8,256 bases of DNA from Sphingomonas sp. GTDB lineage: Bacteria > Pseudomonadota > Alphaproteobacteria > Sphingomonadales > Sphingomonadaceae. This document shows, piece by piece, positions 1-6,616 of the stretch (within the stretch, counting starts at the first letter, position 1; each line of letters begins with the position of its first letter). The notes beneath the pieces were generated by a model that did no database searches, had not been told where the DNA came from, and worked only from the letters and a program-made list of their open reading frames with translations. The stretch spans positions 1 to 8,256 of the forward strand of contig JACCSV010000121.1 of assembly GCA_013812805.1 (NCBI GenBank). The letters are read 5' to 3'. The translations under genes were made by a program, and so were the position numbers.

Positions 1-244
1 TGCGGCCTGGAAGCTGGCGCATGATCTCGTCGCGGTCGAAAGTGCCGGCGACATGGCCCATCCCGCGGTGCGAATGGAAATGCTTGCCGTCGAAGCTGGT
101 GATTCCAGCGGCTTCCTGGCCGCGGTGCTGCAACGCGTGCAGGCCAAGCGCGACGAAGCTCGCGGCATTGTCGGCGCCCCAGATGCCGAACACGCCGCAT
201 TCTTCGCGAAGCTTATCGTCGTCGAACGGATTGGTCGTCAGCAC
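1..244 (-). CDS. purF: Amidophosphoribosyltransferase, N-terminal part (cut by window edge)
   Basis: Glutamine PRPP amidotransferase catalyses the first committed step of cytosolic de novo purine synthesis, transferring glutamine amide nitrogen to PRPP to give phosphoribosylamine. Reading the minus strand from GTG at 244-242 gives about 81 residues of the N-terminal Ntn-hydrolase glutaminase domain. Visible are KLREECGVFGIWG (residues 11-23), HALQHRGQEAAGI, and SHRGMGHVAGTF. Cys16 is the expected nucleophile, exposed by removal of a 15-residue propeptide as in the Bacillus-type enzymes. The GTG start is chosen because AGGGG lies 6 bases upstream and the family pattern begins just after it; the frame stays open further upstream without homologous sequence and has no ATG. 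The gene is divergent from the acyl-CoA dehydrogenase gene. The family assignment is firm; the PRPP-binding domain lies outside the window. Confidence 0.95.
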   Translation of the reverse strand, partial: MLTTNPFDDDKLREECGVFGIWGADNAASFVALGLHALQHRGQEAAGITSFDGKHFHSHRGMGHVAGTFDRDEIMRQLPGR

Positions 245-374
245 GCGCCACCCCTGCTGAAGAGAGCCAGTGATATAGTGAAGGCCTGTCCGTATGTCGC
301 CCCCGGCCTGAACCGGACTTGAAGCGGCGCTGAGCCTGCTCCAGAGGTGCGGTCAATAGAGGGGAGGAGGACGC
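245..374. promoter_or_regulatory. Divergent intergenic spacer purF / acyl-CoA dehydrogenase
   Basis: This 130-base gap must hold the promoters of both divergent genes. An AT-rich patch near 270-280 (minus strand CACTATATCACT) could include the purF -10, but I find no well-spaced -35. On the plus strand the region ends with a very strong ribosome-binding site, GGGGAGGAGG at 361-370, 4 bases before the ATG at 375. No riboswitch or clear operator palindrome was recognised. Confidence 0.4.
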
Positions 375-2171
375 ATGCCGATCTATTCCGCGCCGGTCAA
401 AGACACCCGCTACGTCCTCGAAGACGTGCTCGGTATCGGCCGCTATTCCAATCTTCCGGGTTTTGCCAACGCCACGCCCGACCTCGTCGAGGCGATTCTC
501 GGGGAAGCCGGGCGCTTTGCTGGCGAGGTCCTCCAGCCGCTGAACAAGGTCGGCGACGAGATCGGCTGCAAGCGGAACGAGGACGGCTCGGTGACGACTC
601 CCCCGGGGTTCAAGGAGGCTTATGAGCGTTTCTGCGAGGGCGGCTGGCCGACGCTGACCGCGCCGGAGGAATTTGGCGGGCAGGGCCTGCCGCACGTGAT
701 CGGCACCGCCATCGACGAATATGTCCTCTCCGCCAACCAGAGCTTCGAGATGTACCAGGGGCTGACCTCCGGCGCGATTGCCGCGCTTCTGGTCAAGGGC
801 AGTGAGGAGCTCAAGCACACCTACATTCCCAACATGGTCACCGGCCGCTGGACCGGGACGATGAACCTCACCGAGCCGCATTGCGGCACCGACCTGGGGC
901 TGCTCAAGACCCGCGCCGACCCGATGCCGGACGGAAGCTATGCGATCACCGGGACCAAGATCTTCATCTCCTCGGGCGAGCATGATTTGTCGGAGAACAT
1001 CATTCACCTGGTGCTCGCCAAGATCTCTGGAGCACCGGACACGGTCAAAGGCATTTCCTTGTTCGTCGTACCCAAATTCCTGGTCGGCGAGGGTGGATCG
1101 ATCGGCGACCGCAACGCGGTCAGCTGCGGCGCCATCGAGAAGAAGATGGGCATCAACGGCAACGCCACCTGCGTGATGAATTACGACGGCGCCCGCGGCT
1201 GGCTGGTCGGCGAGCCGGAAAAGGGCCTGGCGGCGATGTTCATCATGATGAACGCGGCGCGGCTTGGCGTTGGCCTCCAGGGCGTCGCGCAGGGCGAAGT
1301 CGCCTATCAGAACGCGGTTGCCTACGCCCGCGAGCGCCGCCAGGGCCGGGCACTCAACGCTGGCGAACGCGATGCCGACGCCAAAGCCGACACGTTGATG
1401 GTCCACCCGGACGTCCGCCGCATGTTGATGCAGATCCGCGCCTGGAACGAGGGTGGCCGGGCGCTGGTGCTGTGGGGCGCGCTGCAGGTCGACCTGCTGC
1501 ACCGAAGCCAGAGCGAAGAGGAACGCCAGTCGGCCGACGACCTCGTCTCGCTGCTCACCCCGGTGATCAAGGGCTACATCACCGACAAGGGGTTCGAGGG
1601 CGCGGTGCTTGCCCAGCAGGTGTTCGGCGGCCACGGCTACATTCGCGAGCATGGCGTCGAGCAGTTCGTCCGCGACGCCCGGATCGCCCAGATCTATGAA
1701 GGCACCAACGGCATTCAGGCGATGGACCTGGTCGGCCGCAAGCTCGGCAAGGACGGCGGCCGAGCGATCCGCGCCTTTTTCGAACTAGTCGGCCGGGAGA
1801 TTGCCGAGGCCAAGGCCGCCGGCGACCCCGCCGGCGTTGCCGCCGCGCTGGCGCCGGCGCTTGGCGATCTCACCCAGGCGACAATGTGGCTGGCCCAGAA
1901 CGGCATGGCGGATCCCGACAACGCCGGCGCCGGCGCTTATCCTTACATGGACCTGCTTGGCCTGGTCAGCCTGGGGTGGATGTGGATGAAGATGGCCGCG
2001 GCCTCTTCGGCGGCGCTGCAGAACGGGGCGGAGGACCGCGCCTTCCACGAAGCCAAGCTCGCGACCGCCCAGTTCTACGCGCAGCGCGAGCTGGTCGAAG
2101 CGCCGTCGCTAAGGCGCAAGGTCGAAGCCGGCGCGGAGAGCGTCATGCGGCTGCCGGTCGAGGCGTTCTGA
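375..2171 (+). CDS. Acyl-CoA dehydrogenase, long DmdC/FadE type with C-terminal domain
   Basis: A 598-residue FAD enzyme that should introduce a trans-2 double bond into an acyl-CoA, passing electrons to ETF; cytosolic beta-oxidation or related thioester catabolism. Domain order: N-terminal helical domain (about 35-155), middle beta domain with the flavin-region motif MNLTEPHCGTD (163-173), helical C domain containing FGGHGYIREHG (417-427) and IYEGTNGIQ, and a C-terminal extension (about 470-598) that distinguishes the roughly 600-residue class from the usual 380-residue enzymes. Glu442 in YEGTNG is the candidate catalytic base, as in DmdC-type enzymes. The ATG is fixed by GGGGAGGAGG upstream. 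It stands alone, with no thiolase or hydratase neighbour. Homologues are often labelled 3-methylmercaptopropionyl-CoA dehydrogenase (DmdC), but nothing here shows DMSP metabolism, so the substrate is left open. The family is sure; the substrate is unknown. Confidence 0.95.
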   Translation: MPIYSAPVKDTRYVLEDVLGIGRYSNLPGFANATPDLVEAILGEAGRFAGEVLQPLNKVGDEIGCKRNEDGSVTTPPGFKEAYERFCEGGWPTLTAPEEFGGQGLPHVIGTAIDEYVLSANQSFEMYQGLTSGAIAALLVKGSEELKHTYIPNMVTGRWTGTMNLTEPHCGTDLGLLKTRADPMPDGSYAITGTKIFISSGEHDLSENIIHLVLAKISGAPDTVKGISLFVVPKFLVGEGGSIGDRNAVSCGAIEKKMGINGNATCVMNYDGARGWLVGEPEKGLAAMFIMMNAARLGVGLQGVAQGEVAYQNAVAYARERRQGRALNAGERDADAKADTLMVHPDVRRMLMQIRAWNEGGRALVLWGALQVDLLHRSQSEEERQSADDLVSLLTPVIKGYITDKGFEGAVLAQQVFGGHGYIREHGVEQFVRDARIAQIYEGTNGIQAMDLVGRKLGKDGGRAIRAFFELVGREIAEAKAAGDPAGVAAALAPALGDLTQATMWLAQNGMADPDNAGAGAYPYMDLLGLVSLGWMWMKMAAASSAALQNGAEDRAFHEAKLATAQFYAQRELVEAPSLRRKVEAGAESVMRLPVEAF

Positions 2172-2330
2172 CATCCCGTTAACGAATCGCTGTCGGATAT
2201 TTGGTTAACAATTTCTTGCTGCCTCTGCCGAGCTGTGCCACGTTGAGACGAGCTGGACTGCGGCATTTCCGTGACCGTTGCTTTACGCATAGGGCGGCCG
2301 CTCGAAAAAATCATCAGGGGGGGCACGAAC
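2172..2330 (+). promoter_or_regulatory. Spacer with paired GTTAAC sites upstream of the RTX gene
   Basis: This 159-base gap contains an AT-rich island (2178-2216) unlike the surrounding GC-rich DNA, flanked by two GTTAAC hexamers at 2178-2183 and 2204-2209, 26 bases apart start to start. AT-rich islands of this sort often mark promoters in GC-rich genomes, so it probably drives the RTX frame. GTTAAC contains the TTAA core of CtrA half-sites, but the spacing does not fit TTAA-N7-TTAA. No confident -35/-10 pair or terminator for the upstream dehydrogenase gene was seen. A G-rich ribosome-binding stretch (AGGGGGGG, 2317-2324) precedes ATG 2331 by six bases. Confidence 0.35.
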
Positions 2331-2915
2331 ATGACAATTTACATTGGTAACTCGACGTCCGAACGAATCAACGGAACGAGCAGCGCAGATACGATCGACG
2401 GTCGCGGCGGCAACGACGTCATTTACGGCTATGACGGCGACGACAGCATCTGTGGCGGCGCTGGTGCGGACCTCATCTAGGGCGGGGGCGGCAACGACGA
2501 GATTACTGGCGGCAATGGGCACGGTACGCCGGCTGCCAAAGACGTGATCTACGGCGGGCGCGGCAACGACATCCTGCTTGGCGAGGGCGGAAACGATTAT
2601 CTTTCCGGGGGAAGCGGTGCCGACCGGCTCAACGGTGGCGCGGGCGACGACAAGCTGATCGGCGGCTCCGGAGCCGACCTGTTCATTTTCGATGAGGCTT
2701 CCGGCGGACCGGGCAACGACCGCATCGCCGGATTCACCACCGGCGTCGACCAAATCGATCTGAGCGCTTTTGGGATAACGCTGGACGACATCACCGCGAC
2801 CAGCTCGGGCGGCAACACGGTTCTGGCGATCGACACGGACTCCAACGGCACCGCCAACTTCCAGATCACTCTGCTGAACACGCTGGCTCCGGCCGCCGTC
2901 GACTATATCCTGTAA
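2331..2915 (+). pseudogene. RTX (hemolysin-type Ca2+-binding repeat) protein interrupted by in-frame TAG
   Basis: Read through one TAG (codon 50, 2478-2480), this frame gives about 194 residues of a small RTX protein. There are roughly nine GGxGxDxUx nonapeptides (GRGGNDVIY, GYDGDDSIC, GGGGNDEIT, GGRGNDILL, GEGGNDYLS, GGSGADRLN, GGAGDDKLI, GGSGADLFIF), which fold into a Ca2+-binding beta roll. A serralysin-like C-terminal module follows (DRIAGFTTGVDQIDLSAFG...), ending in hydrophobic residues as type I secretion substrates often do. No N-terminal signal peptide is visible. The ATG at 2331 has an AGGGGGGG leader. The amber codon falls where the repeat expects Tyr: the paralogous stretch at 2541 reads GTGATCTACGGC against CTCATCTAGGGC here, so a TAC-to-TAG change is likely. 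The downstream frame has no other lesion. No T1SS transporter genes are nearby. It may be a young pseudogene, a readthrough product or a sequencing error; as written, only a 49-residue peptide is made. Confidence 0.8.
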
Positions 2916-2945
2916 TCTCGGACAGAAGTCGGAACTGATCGCCAT

Positions 2946-2975
2946 CCCCTGTCGGGCTGTATAGCCGGACAGGGG
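2946..2975 (+). terminator. Strong hairpin downstream of the RTX frame (terminator-like, no T run)
   Basis: CCCCTGTC pairs perfectly with GACAGGGG; after one G-G mismatch, GGCT pairs with AGCC around a GTAT loop (8 bp + 4 bp). It starts 30 bases after the RTX stop codon. The 3' flank is CATACC, so the classical T tract is missing; it may act as a weak or bidirectional terminator or as an mRNA 3' stabiliser. The symmetry is directly visible; its role is inferred. Confidence 0.5.
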
Positions 2976-3079
2976 CATACCACCGACCCGGCTGAGTCGT
3001 GTGAGCCGGTTGCCGATCCACCTCGACTTCCGACATGGCGGCGATGGCAGAAGCGCGATTGCTGCGCTAAGCTGCGACG
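2976..3079 (+). promoter_or_regulatory. Upstream region of the Rieske oxygenase gene
   Basis: A 104-base leader holding a second, weaker inverted repeat: CCGGCT (2988-2993) and AGCCGG (3004-3009) around a 10-base loop, a possible operator. No convincing sigma-70 promoter is seen. No good Shine-Dalgarno precedes ATG 3080. An in-frame TAA at 3068-3070 shows the coding region cannot begin further upstream. Confidence 0.3.
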
Positions 3080-4255
3080 ATGGCGACCGTGCTCAAATCT
3101 GTCCCGCCGCAAGCGGACCCGCTCGACCATATGAGCCTGCCGGGCTGGCTCTATCACGACCCGGAATTCCTGGAGGCCGAGAAGCGGGCTTTCCTTCGTG
3201 CCGCGCCGCAGGTGGTGTGCCACGAGGGCGAGATCGCCGCTCCGGGCGAGTGGCGCACGCTCGAATATCTTGGCGAGAGCGTGATCGTCATCCGCGGCGA
3301 CGATGGCGAGGTTCGCGCCTTTGCCAACGTCTGCCGCCATCGCGGCTCGCGGGTGGTCGATGGCACCGCGGGGTGCTCGAAGGTGCTGACCTGCCCCTAT
3401 CATGCGTGGAGCTATGCTCGCGACGGGCGGCTGGTCGGGGTGCCGCACCGCAGCGAATATCCCGCGCTTCGGCCGGAGGAGCTGGGCCTTGCCCCGGTGA
3501 AGCTGGAGACTTGGCGCGGGTTTGTGTTCGTCACGCTTGAGCCCGGCGCGCCGTCGGTCGCCGAGATGATGGCGCCCTACGAGCACGAGGTCGCGCCGTA
3601 CCGGCTCGAGGCGCTGCAGGCGATCGGGCGGGTGACGCTTCGCCCGCGGCCGCTCAACTGGAAAACAATCGCCGACAATTATTCGGACCATTTGCACATT
3701 CCGGTCGGCCACCCCGGGCTGACGCGGCTGTTCGGGCGCAATTACCGGATCGAAGCGCAAGATCATGTCGACCGGATGGAAGGCGAGCTGATCGAGCAGC
3801 CGTCGGCCAACCCGTCCGAGCACGCCTATCAGAAAATGCTGCCGCAAGCAGAGCATCTGCCGCGCTCGCACCGGCGCAAGTGGCTGTATTACAAGCTGTT
3901 CCCCAACGTCGCTTTCGACATCTATCCCGACCAGGTCGATTTCATGCAGTTCCTGCCGGTGAGCGCGACCGAGACCGTGATCCGCGAGATTAGCTATGCG
4001 CTTCCGGACGGGCGGCGGGAGATGAAGGCGGCGCGTTACCTCAACTGGCGGATCAACCGGCGGGTCAACGCCGAAGACACCGAGCTAATCGCGCGCGTGC
4101 AGCTTGGGATGCAATCATCGAGCTATGTGGCGGGGCCGCTGGGGACCAGCGAGGTGTGCCTGCGCAGCTTCGCCCGCAAGCTCAGGCGGATGATCCCGGA
4201 GGCTCGGCTGGAGCAGCCGCCTGTAGCCGGGTGGAGCGCTCGTCCGTCGAGCTGA
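3080..4255 (+). CDS. Rieske [2Fe-2S] non-heme iron oxygenase, alpha subunit
   Basis: A 391-residue oxygenase component of the ring-hydroxylating dioxygenase / GbcA-CntA superfamily, which uses O2 and electrons from a separate reductase to hydroxylate or demethylate a substrate. The Rieske cluster ligands are C85-R-H87 and C105-P-Y-H108. The catalytic domain shows D203-H-L-H206-I-P-V-G-H211, matching the bridging Asp and two iron His of naphthalene dioxygenase, and NAEDTELIARVQ with Asp333 as the likely third iron ligand. The ...VQLGMQSSSYVAGPLGTSEVCLRSF stretch resembles quaternary-amine oxygenases, but the substrate cannot be fixed. The start is bounded by an in-frame TAA four codons upstream; Met18 at 3131 is a weaker alternative. 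No reductase, ferredoxin or beta subunit is adjacent. The last 74 bases overlap the convergent permease gene, giving a possibly variable C-terminal tail after RRMIPEARLEQP. Confidence 0.92.
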   Translation: MATVLKSVPPQADPLDHMSLPGWLYHDPEFLEAEKRAFLRAAPQVVCHEGEIAAPGEWRTLEYLGESVIVIRGDDGEVRAFANVCRHRGSRVVDGTAGCSKVLTCPYHAWSYARDGRLVGVPHRSEYPALRPEELGLAPVKLETWRGFVFVTLEPGAPSVAEMMAPYEHEVAPYRLEALQAIGRVTLRPRPLNWKTIADNYSDHLHIPVGHPGLTRLFGRNYRIEAQDHVDRMEGELIEQPSANPSEHAYQKMLPQAEHLPRSHRRKWLYYKLFPNVAFDIYPDQVDFMQFLPVSATETVIREISYALPDGRREMKAARYLNWRINRRVNAEDTELIARVQLGMQSSSYVAGPLGTSEVCLRSFARKLRRMIPEARLEQPPVAGWSARPSS

Positions 4256-5540
4256 ATCGGCGGGACAGCCAGCGCACCGGCAGCCCGGCGAGCGCCAGGC
4301 CGAACCCCCACAAGGTCGCCTCGAGCCCGGCACCGACGAACATCGCCAGTGCGTAGACGACTGCGACGGCCGCGACCGCCGCCCAGCGGCCGGTGGCTCG
4401 CAGGCGAAGCGCAGCGGCAGCGCAGACGACGTAGAGGACGAGAGCCGCGACCGTCGAAACCAGCGCGATAAAGACATAGACTTCGACGAAGCTCTCGCTG
4501 GCGCTGGCGAACACCAGCAGGCTCGCGACCAGCGCCGCGACTACTAGCGAGCCGACTGGGGCGCCGGCCGAATTGACCTTGCGGAACCAGGGCGGCAAGT
4601 CGTTGGCGCCGGCGATCGCCCGGCCGCTTTCGGCGGCCAGCAGCAGCAGCGCGTTGCAGGTGCCGAAGGCGCTGATTGCGGCGATGATCGCGACCACCGT
4701 TCCCGCCACCGGGCCCAGGATCGGCCCGATCGCGTCGGCGAAGGGGGCGCTGCTTTCCGCGGCGATCGCGCTTGGCAACAGCATCAGCGTCGCCACAGTT
4801 GCCGCAAGGTAGATGATGCCGGTGAAGCCGGTGCCCGCGACGGTGGCGAACGGGACGGTTCGTGCCGAGTCCCGAGTGACGTTGGCAGTCACGGTCGCCG
4901 CTTCGAAGCCGGTCAGCGAGAACAACATCAGCGCACCGGCGGCGGCTACTCCGGCAAGAGTGACAGGCACCGGCGCCAGAGGCTCGGTCGGCGACCCGGT
5001 GCCGACGCGCGCGGCGACCAGCAGGACGACCGCTATCAAAGGCAGGATCTTGATCAGGGTCGCAGTCACCTGGACCCAGCCGGCCGAGCGCGCGCCGGCG
5101 AGGTTGACGAGGGTCAGCACCAGGATCGAGCCAAGGGCGACGACCATCATCCCTGCGCCCGACCCGACGGCAGGCACGGCGTGCCCCATCGCCCCCGCGA
5201 CAGCAACCGAAACCGCGGCAACCCCCGTCCATTGTGAGACGAGATAGCTCCACACAGTAAGGAAGGCCGCGGTATCCCCGAACGCCGACCGGACGTAAGC
5301 GAAAGGACCACCGGGAATTCTGCGCGCAAGGCTGGCCAGCGCGAACGCGAGGCACATGGTGCCGCTGATCGTTACGGCAAAGGCAAGCAGCAGGTTAGGG
5401 CCGTAGGGCGCCAGCGTCGTCGGCAGCAGATAGATACCTGACCCGATCATCGTGCCCACCACCATCGCCATGCTCATCCAGCGTCCAAGCTGCTTGGAGC
5501 GGGGCGGTACGGGCGGCAGGGCGTCGGGCTGTCGGATCAT
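4182..5540 (-). CDS. APC-superfamily amino acid permease / antiporter
   Basis: An inner-membrane transporter of 452 residues from ATG 5540, highly hydrophobic, with a pattern consistent with about 12 transmembrane helices. TM1 carries the unwound substrate-binding signature GTMIGSGIYLLP (29-40), close to the GSG motif of AdiC-type permeases. The TM6 region reads LFSLTGFEAATVTANVTRD...RTVPFAT, typical of the APA/APC fold, where a backbone-binding break precedes a conserved acidic residue. It probably carries an amino acid or amine by exchange or cation coupling; the substrate is not predictable. Length matches the family (about 440-470). The start is uncertain: TTG 5576 (464 residues) has AGGGG five bases upstream, while ATG 5540 has only GGAGGAG 16 bases away; I prefer ATG because homology starts after it. 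It is divergent from fabD, and its charged, Ala/Pro-rich C-terminal tail overlaps the oxygenase gene. Confidence 0.9.
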   Translation of the reverse strand: MIRQPDALPPVPPRSKQLGRWMSMAMVVGTMIGSGIYLLPTTLAPYGPNLLLAFAVTISGTMCLAFALASLARRIPGGPFAYVRSAFGDTAAFLTVWSYLVSQWTGVAAVSVAVAGAMGHAVPAVGSGAGMMVVALGSILVLTLVNLAGARSAGWVQVTATLIKILPLIAVVLLVAARVGTGSPTEPLAPVPVTLAGVAAAGALMLFSLTGFEAATVTANVTRDSARTVPFATVAGTGFTGIIYLAATVATLMLLPSAIAAESSAPFADAIGPILGPVAGTVVAIIAAISAFGTCNALLLLAAESGRAIAGANDLPPWFRKVNSAGAPVGSLVVAALVASLLVFASASESFVEVYVFIALVSTVAALVLYVVCAAAALRLRATGRWAAVAAVAVVYALAMFVGAGLEATLWGFGLALAGLPVRWLSRRFSSTDERSTRLQAAAPAEPPGSSA

Positions 5541-5626
5541 TGCCGCGCACTTCGCACTCCTCCACAGGGTTGGCAACCGAGCCCCTGCAGCCTAGTCGGC
5601 GCCTTCTTCAAACAGGCGGAACCCAG
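5541..5626. promoter_or_regulatory. Divergent spacer permease / fabD
   Basis: Eighty-six bases must serve both divergent genes, and part may be permease coding if TTG 5576 is used. AGGCGGA lies about 6 bases before the fabD ATG at 5627 and serves as its ribosome-binding site. No clear promoter hexamers or operator palindrome were found. Confidence 0.3.
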
Positions 5627-6550
5627 ATGCGCGCATTCCTTTTTCCGGGGCAGGGCAGCCAGTCGGTTGGCATGGGCGCGGCGCTGGCCGAAGCGAGCGG
5701 CGCTGCCCGCGACGTGTTCGGGGAAGTCGATGAGGCGCTGGGACAGAGCCTGTTCCGGTTGATGAAGGACGGTCCTGACGACGACCTTCGGCTGACGGAG
5801 AATGCGCAACCAGCGATCATGGCGAATTCGATCGCGGTATTCCGCACTCTGGGCGTTCGGCTGGCGGATGTGACGAACTTCGTCGCCGGCCACAGCCTCG
5901 GCGAATATTCGGCGTTGTGCGCGGCCGGATCGTTTGACCTGGCGACAGCGGCCAAGCTCCTGAAGCTGCGCGGCCAGGCGATGCAGGCGGCGGTGCCGGT
6001 CGGGCAGGGGGCGATGGCGGCGTTGCTCGGCGCGGACCTGCCGATGGCGCGGCGCATTGCCGAAGCGGCGGCGCAGGGCGAAGTCTGCTCGGTCGCCAAC
6101 GACAACGACCCGAGCCAGGTCGTGCTGTCCGGCCACAAGGGGGCGATCGACCGGGTGACCGAGATGGCCAAGCAGATGGGCGCCAAGCGGGCGGTCGCGT
6201 TGCCGGTGTCGGCGCCGTTCCATTGCCCACTGATGCAGCCGGCGGCCGAAGCGATGCGCGATGCGCTCGGCTATGTCGTCGTCGAGGAGCCGGCGGTGCC
6301 GGTGTTCGCCAACGTCACCGCCGCGCCCGAGCGCGACCCGGATGCAATACGCAACCTGCTGGTCGAGCAGGTGACGGGAATGGTCCGCTGGCGCGAAAGC
6401 ATCGCCAACATGGCCGAGGCCGGCGTCGAGGAATTTGTCGAGATCGGCGGCAAGGTGCTGGGCCCAATGGTCAGGCGGATTGCCCCGGACGCAAGAGTCA
6501 CTAGCGTCGTCACCATCGAGGACATCGAAGCGCTGGCGAAGGAATTATGA
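5627..6550 (+). CDS. fabD: Malonyl-CoA:ACP transacylase
   Basis: A cytosolic enzyme of type II fatty-acid synthesis that moves malonyl from CoA to acyl carrier protein, supplying extender units. It is 307 residues, the usual length. N-terminal FPGQGSQSVGMG (6-17) forms the oxyanion region; the nucleophile elbow GHSLGEYSA places Ser90; Arg115 in KLRGQAMQ fits the malonyl-carboxylate arginine; and PVSAPFHCPLM gives catalytic His199. Each is two residues before its E. coli FabD counterpart (S92, R117, H201), an internally consistent match. The start at ATG 5627 is chosen because MRAFLFPGQGSQ is the family N-terminus and AGGCGGA precedes it; the same frame is open upstream to 5540 but that part is not FabD-like. 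It is followed by fabG after 125 bases filled with a repeat pair, and the two are probably co-transcribed. Very sure. Confidence 0.97.
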   Translation: MRAFLFPGQGSQSVGMGAALAEASGAARDVFGEVDEALGQSLFRLMKDGPDDDLRLTENAQPAIMANSIAVFRTLGVRLADVTNFVAGHSLGEYSALCAAGSFDLATAAKLLKLRGQAMQAAVPVGQGAMAALLGADLPMARRIAEAAAQGEVCSVANDNDPSQVVLSGHKGAIDRVTEMAKQMGAKRAVALPVSAPFHCPLMQPAAEAMRDALGYVVVEEPAVPVFANVTAAPERDPDAIRNLLVEQVTGMVRWRESIANMAEAGVEEFVEIGGKVLGPMVRRIAPDARVTSVVTIEDIEALAKEL

Positions 6551-6551
6551 T

Positions 6552-6598
6552 CCTCCCCGGGACGGGGAGGGGGACCATGCGAAGCATGGTGGAGGGGG
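6552..6598 (+). repeat. REP-like palindromic unit 1 (fabD-fabG spacer)
   Basis: The unit begins one base after the fabD stop codon. Hairpin A: CCTCCCCG (6552-6559) with CGGGGAGG (6563-6570), 8 bp, 3-base loop. Hairpin B: ACCATGC (6574-6580) with GCATGGT (6584-6590), 7 bp, GAA loop. A GGAGGGGG tail follows. This GC-rich, two-hairpin layout resembles the dispersed extragenic palindromes of sphingomonads; that it is dispersed genome-wide is inferred. Confidence 0.8.
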
Positions 6599-6616
6599 CG
6601 GCATGCAGGGCGGAGG

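Noticed and set aside
53..322. 89-codon plus-strand frame at the left edge
   Set aside because: It is antisense to purF, whose motifs (CGVFGIWG, HALQHRGQEAAGI) are unmistakable.
213..1652. 479-codon open frame on the minus strand
   Set aside because: It lies antisense to the clear acyl-CoA dehydrogenase and partly over purF in another frame; His/Arg/Ala-rich composition with no family motifs is typical of a shadow frame in GC-rich DNA.
2178..2209. CtrA binding site
   Set aside because: The two TTAA cores are 26 bases apart, not the 11 expected for TTAA-N7-TTAA, so only a vague resemblance remains.
2544..2915. Independent small gene starting at GTG 2544 after the RTX stop
   Set aside because: The GTG is the Val codon inside a nonapeptide repeat (DVIYGG), no Shine-Dalgarno precedes it, and RTX repeats continue upstream in the same frame to the TAG.
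2283..2978. 231-codon minus-strand frame over the RTX gene
   Set aside because: It is a complement of the repetitive GGxGxD codons, giving Val/Ala-rich repeats without a ribosome-binding site or recognisable domain.
2903..3871. 322-codon minus-strand frame
   Set aside because: It is antisense to the Rieske oxygenase, which has complete metal-ligand motifs; the antisense product has no recognisable domain.
4123..5355. 410-codon minus-strand frame overlapping the permease
   Set aside because: It is the Arg/Gly-rich alternative frame of the permease gene; the other frame gives clean transmembrane segments and the GSG motif.
5537..6223. 228-codon minus-strand frame over fabD
   Set aside because: It is antisense to fabD, whose catalytic residues are all present.
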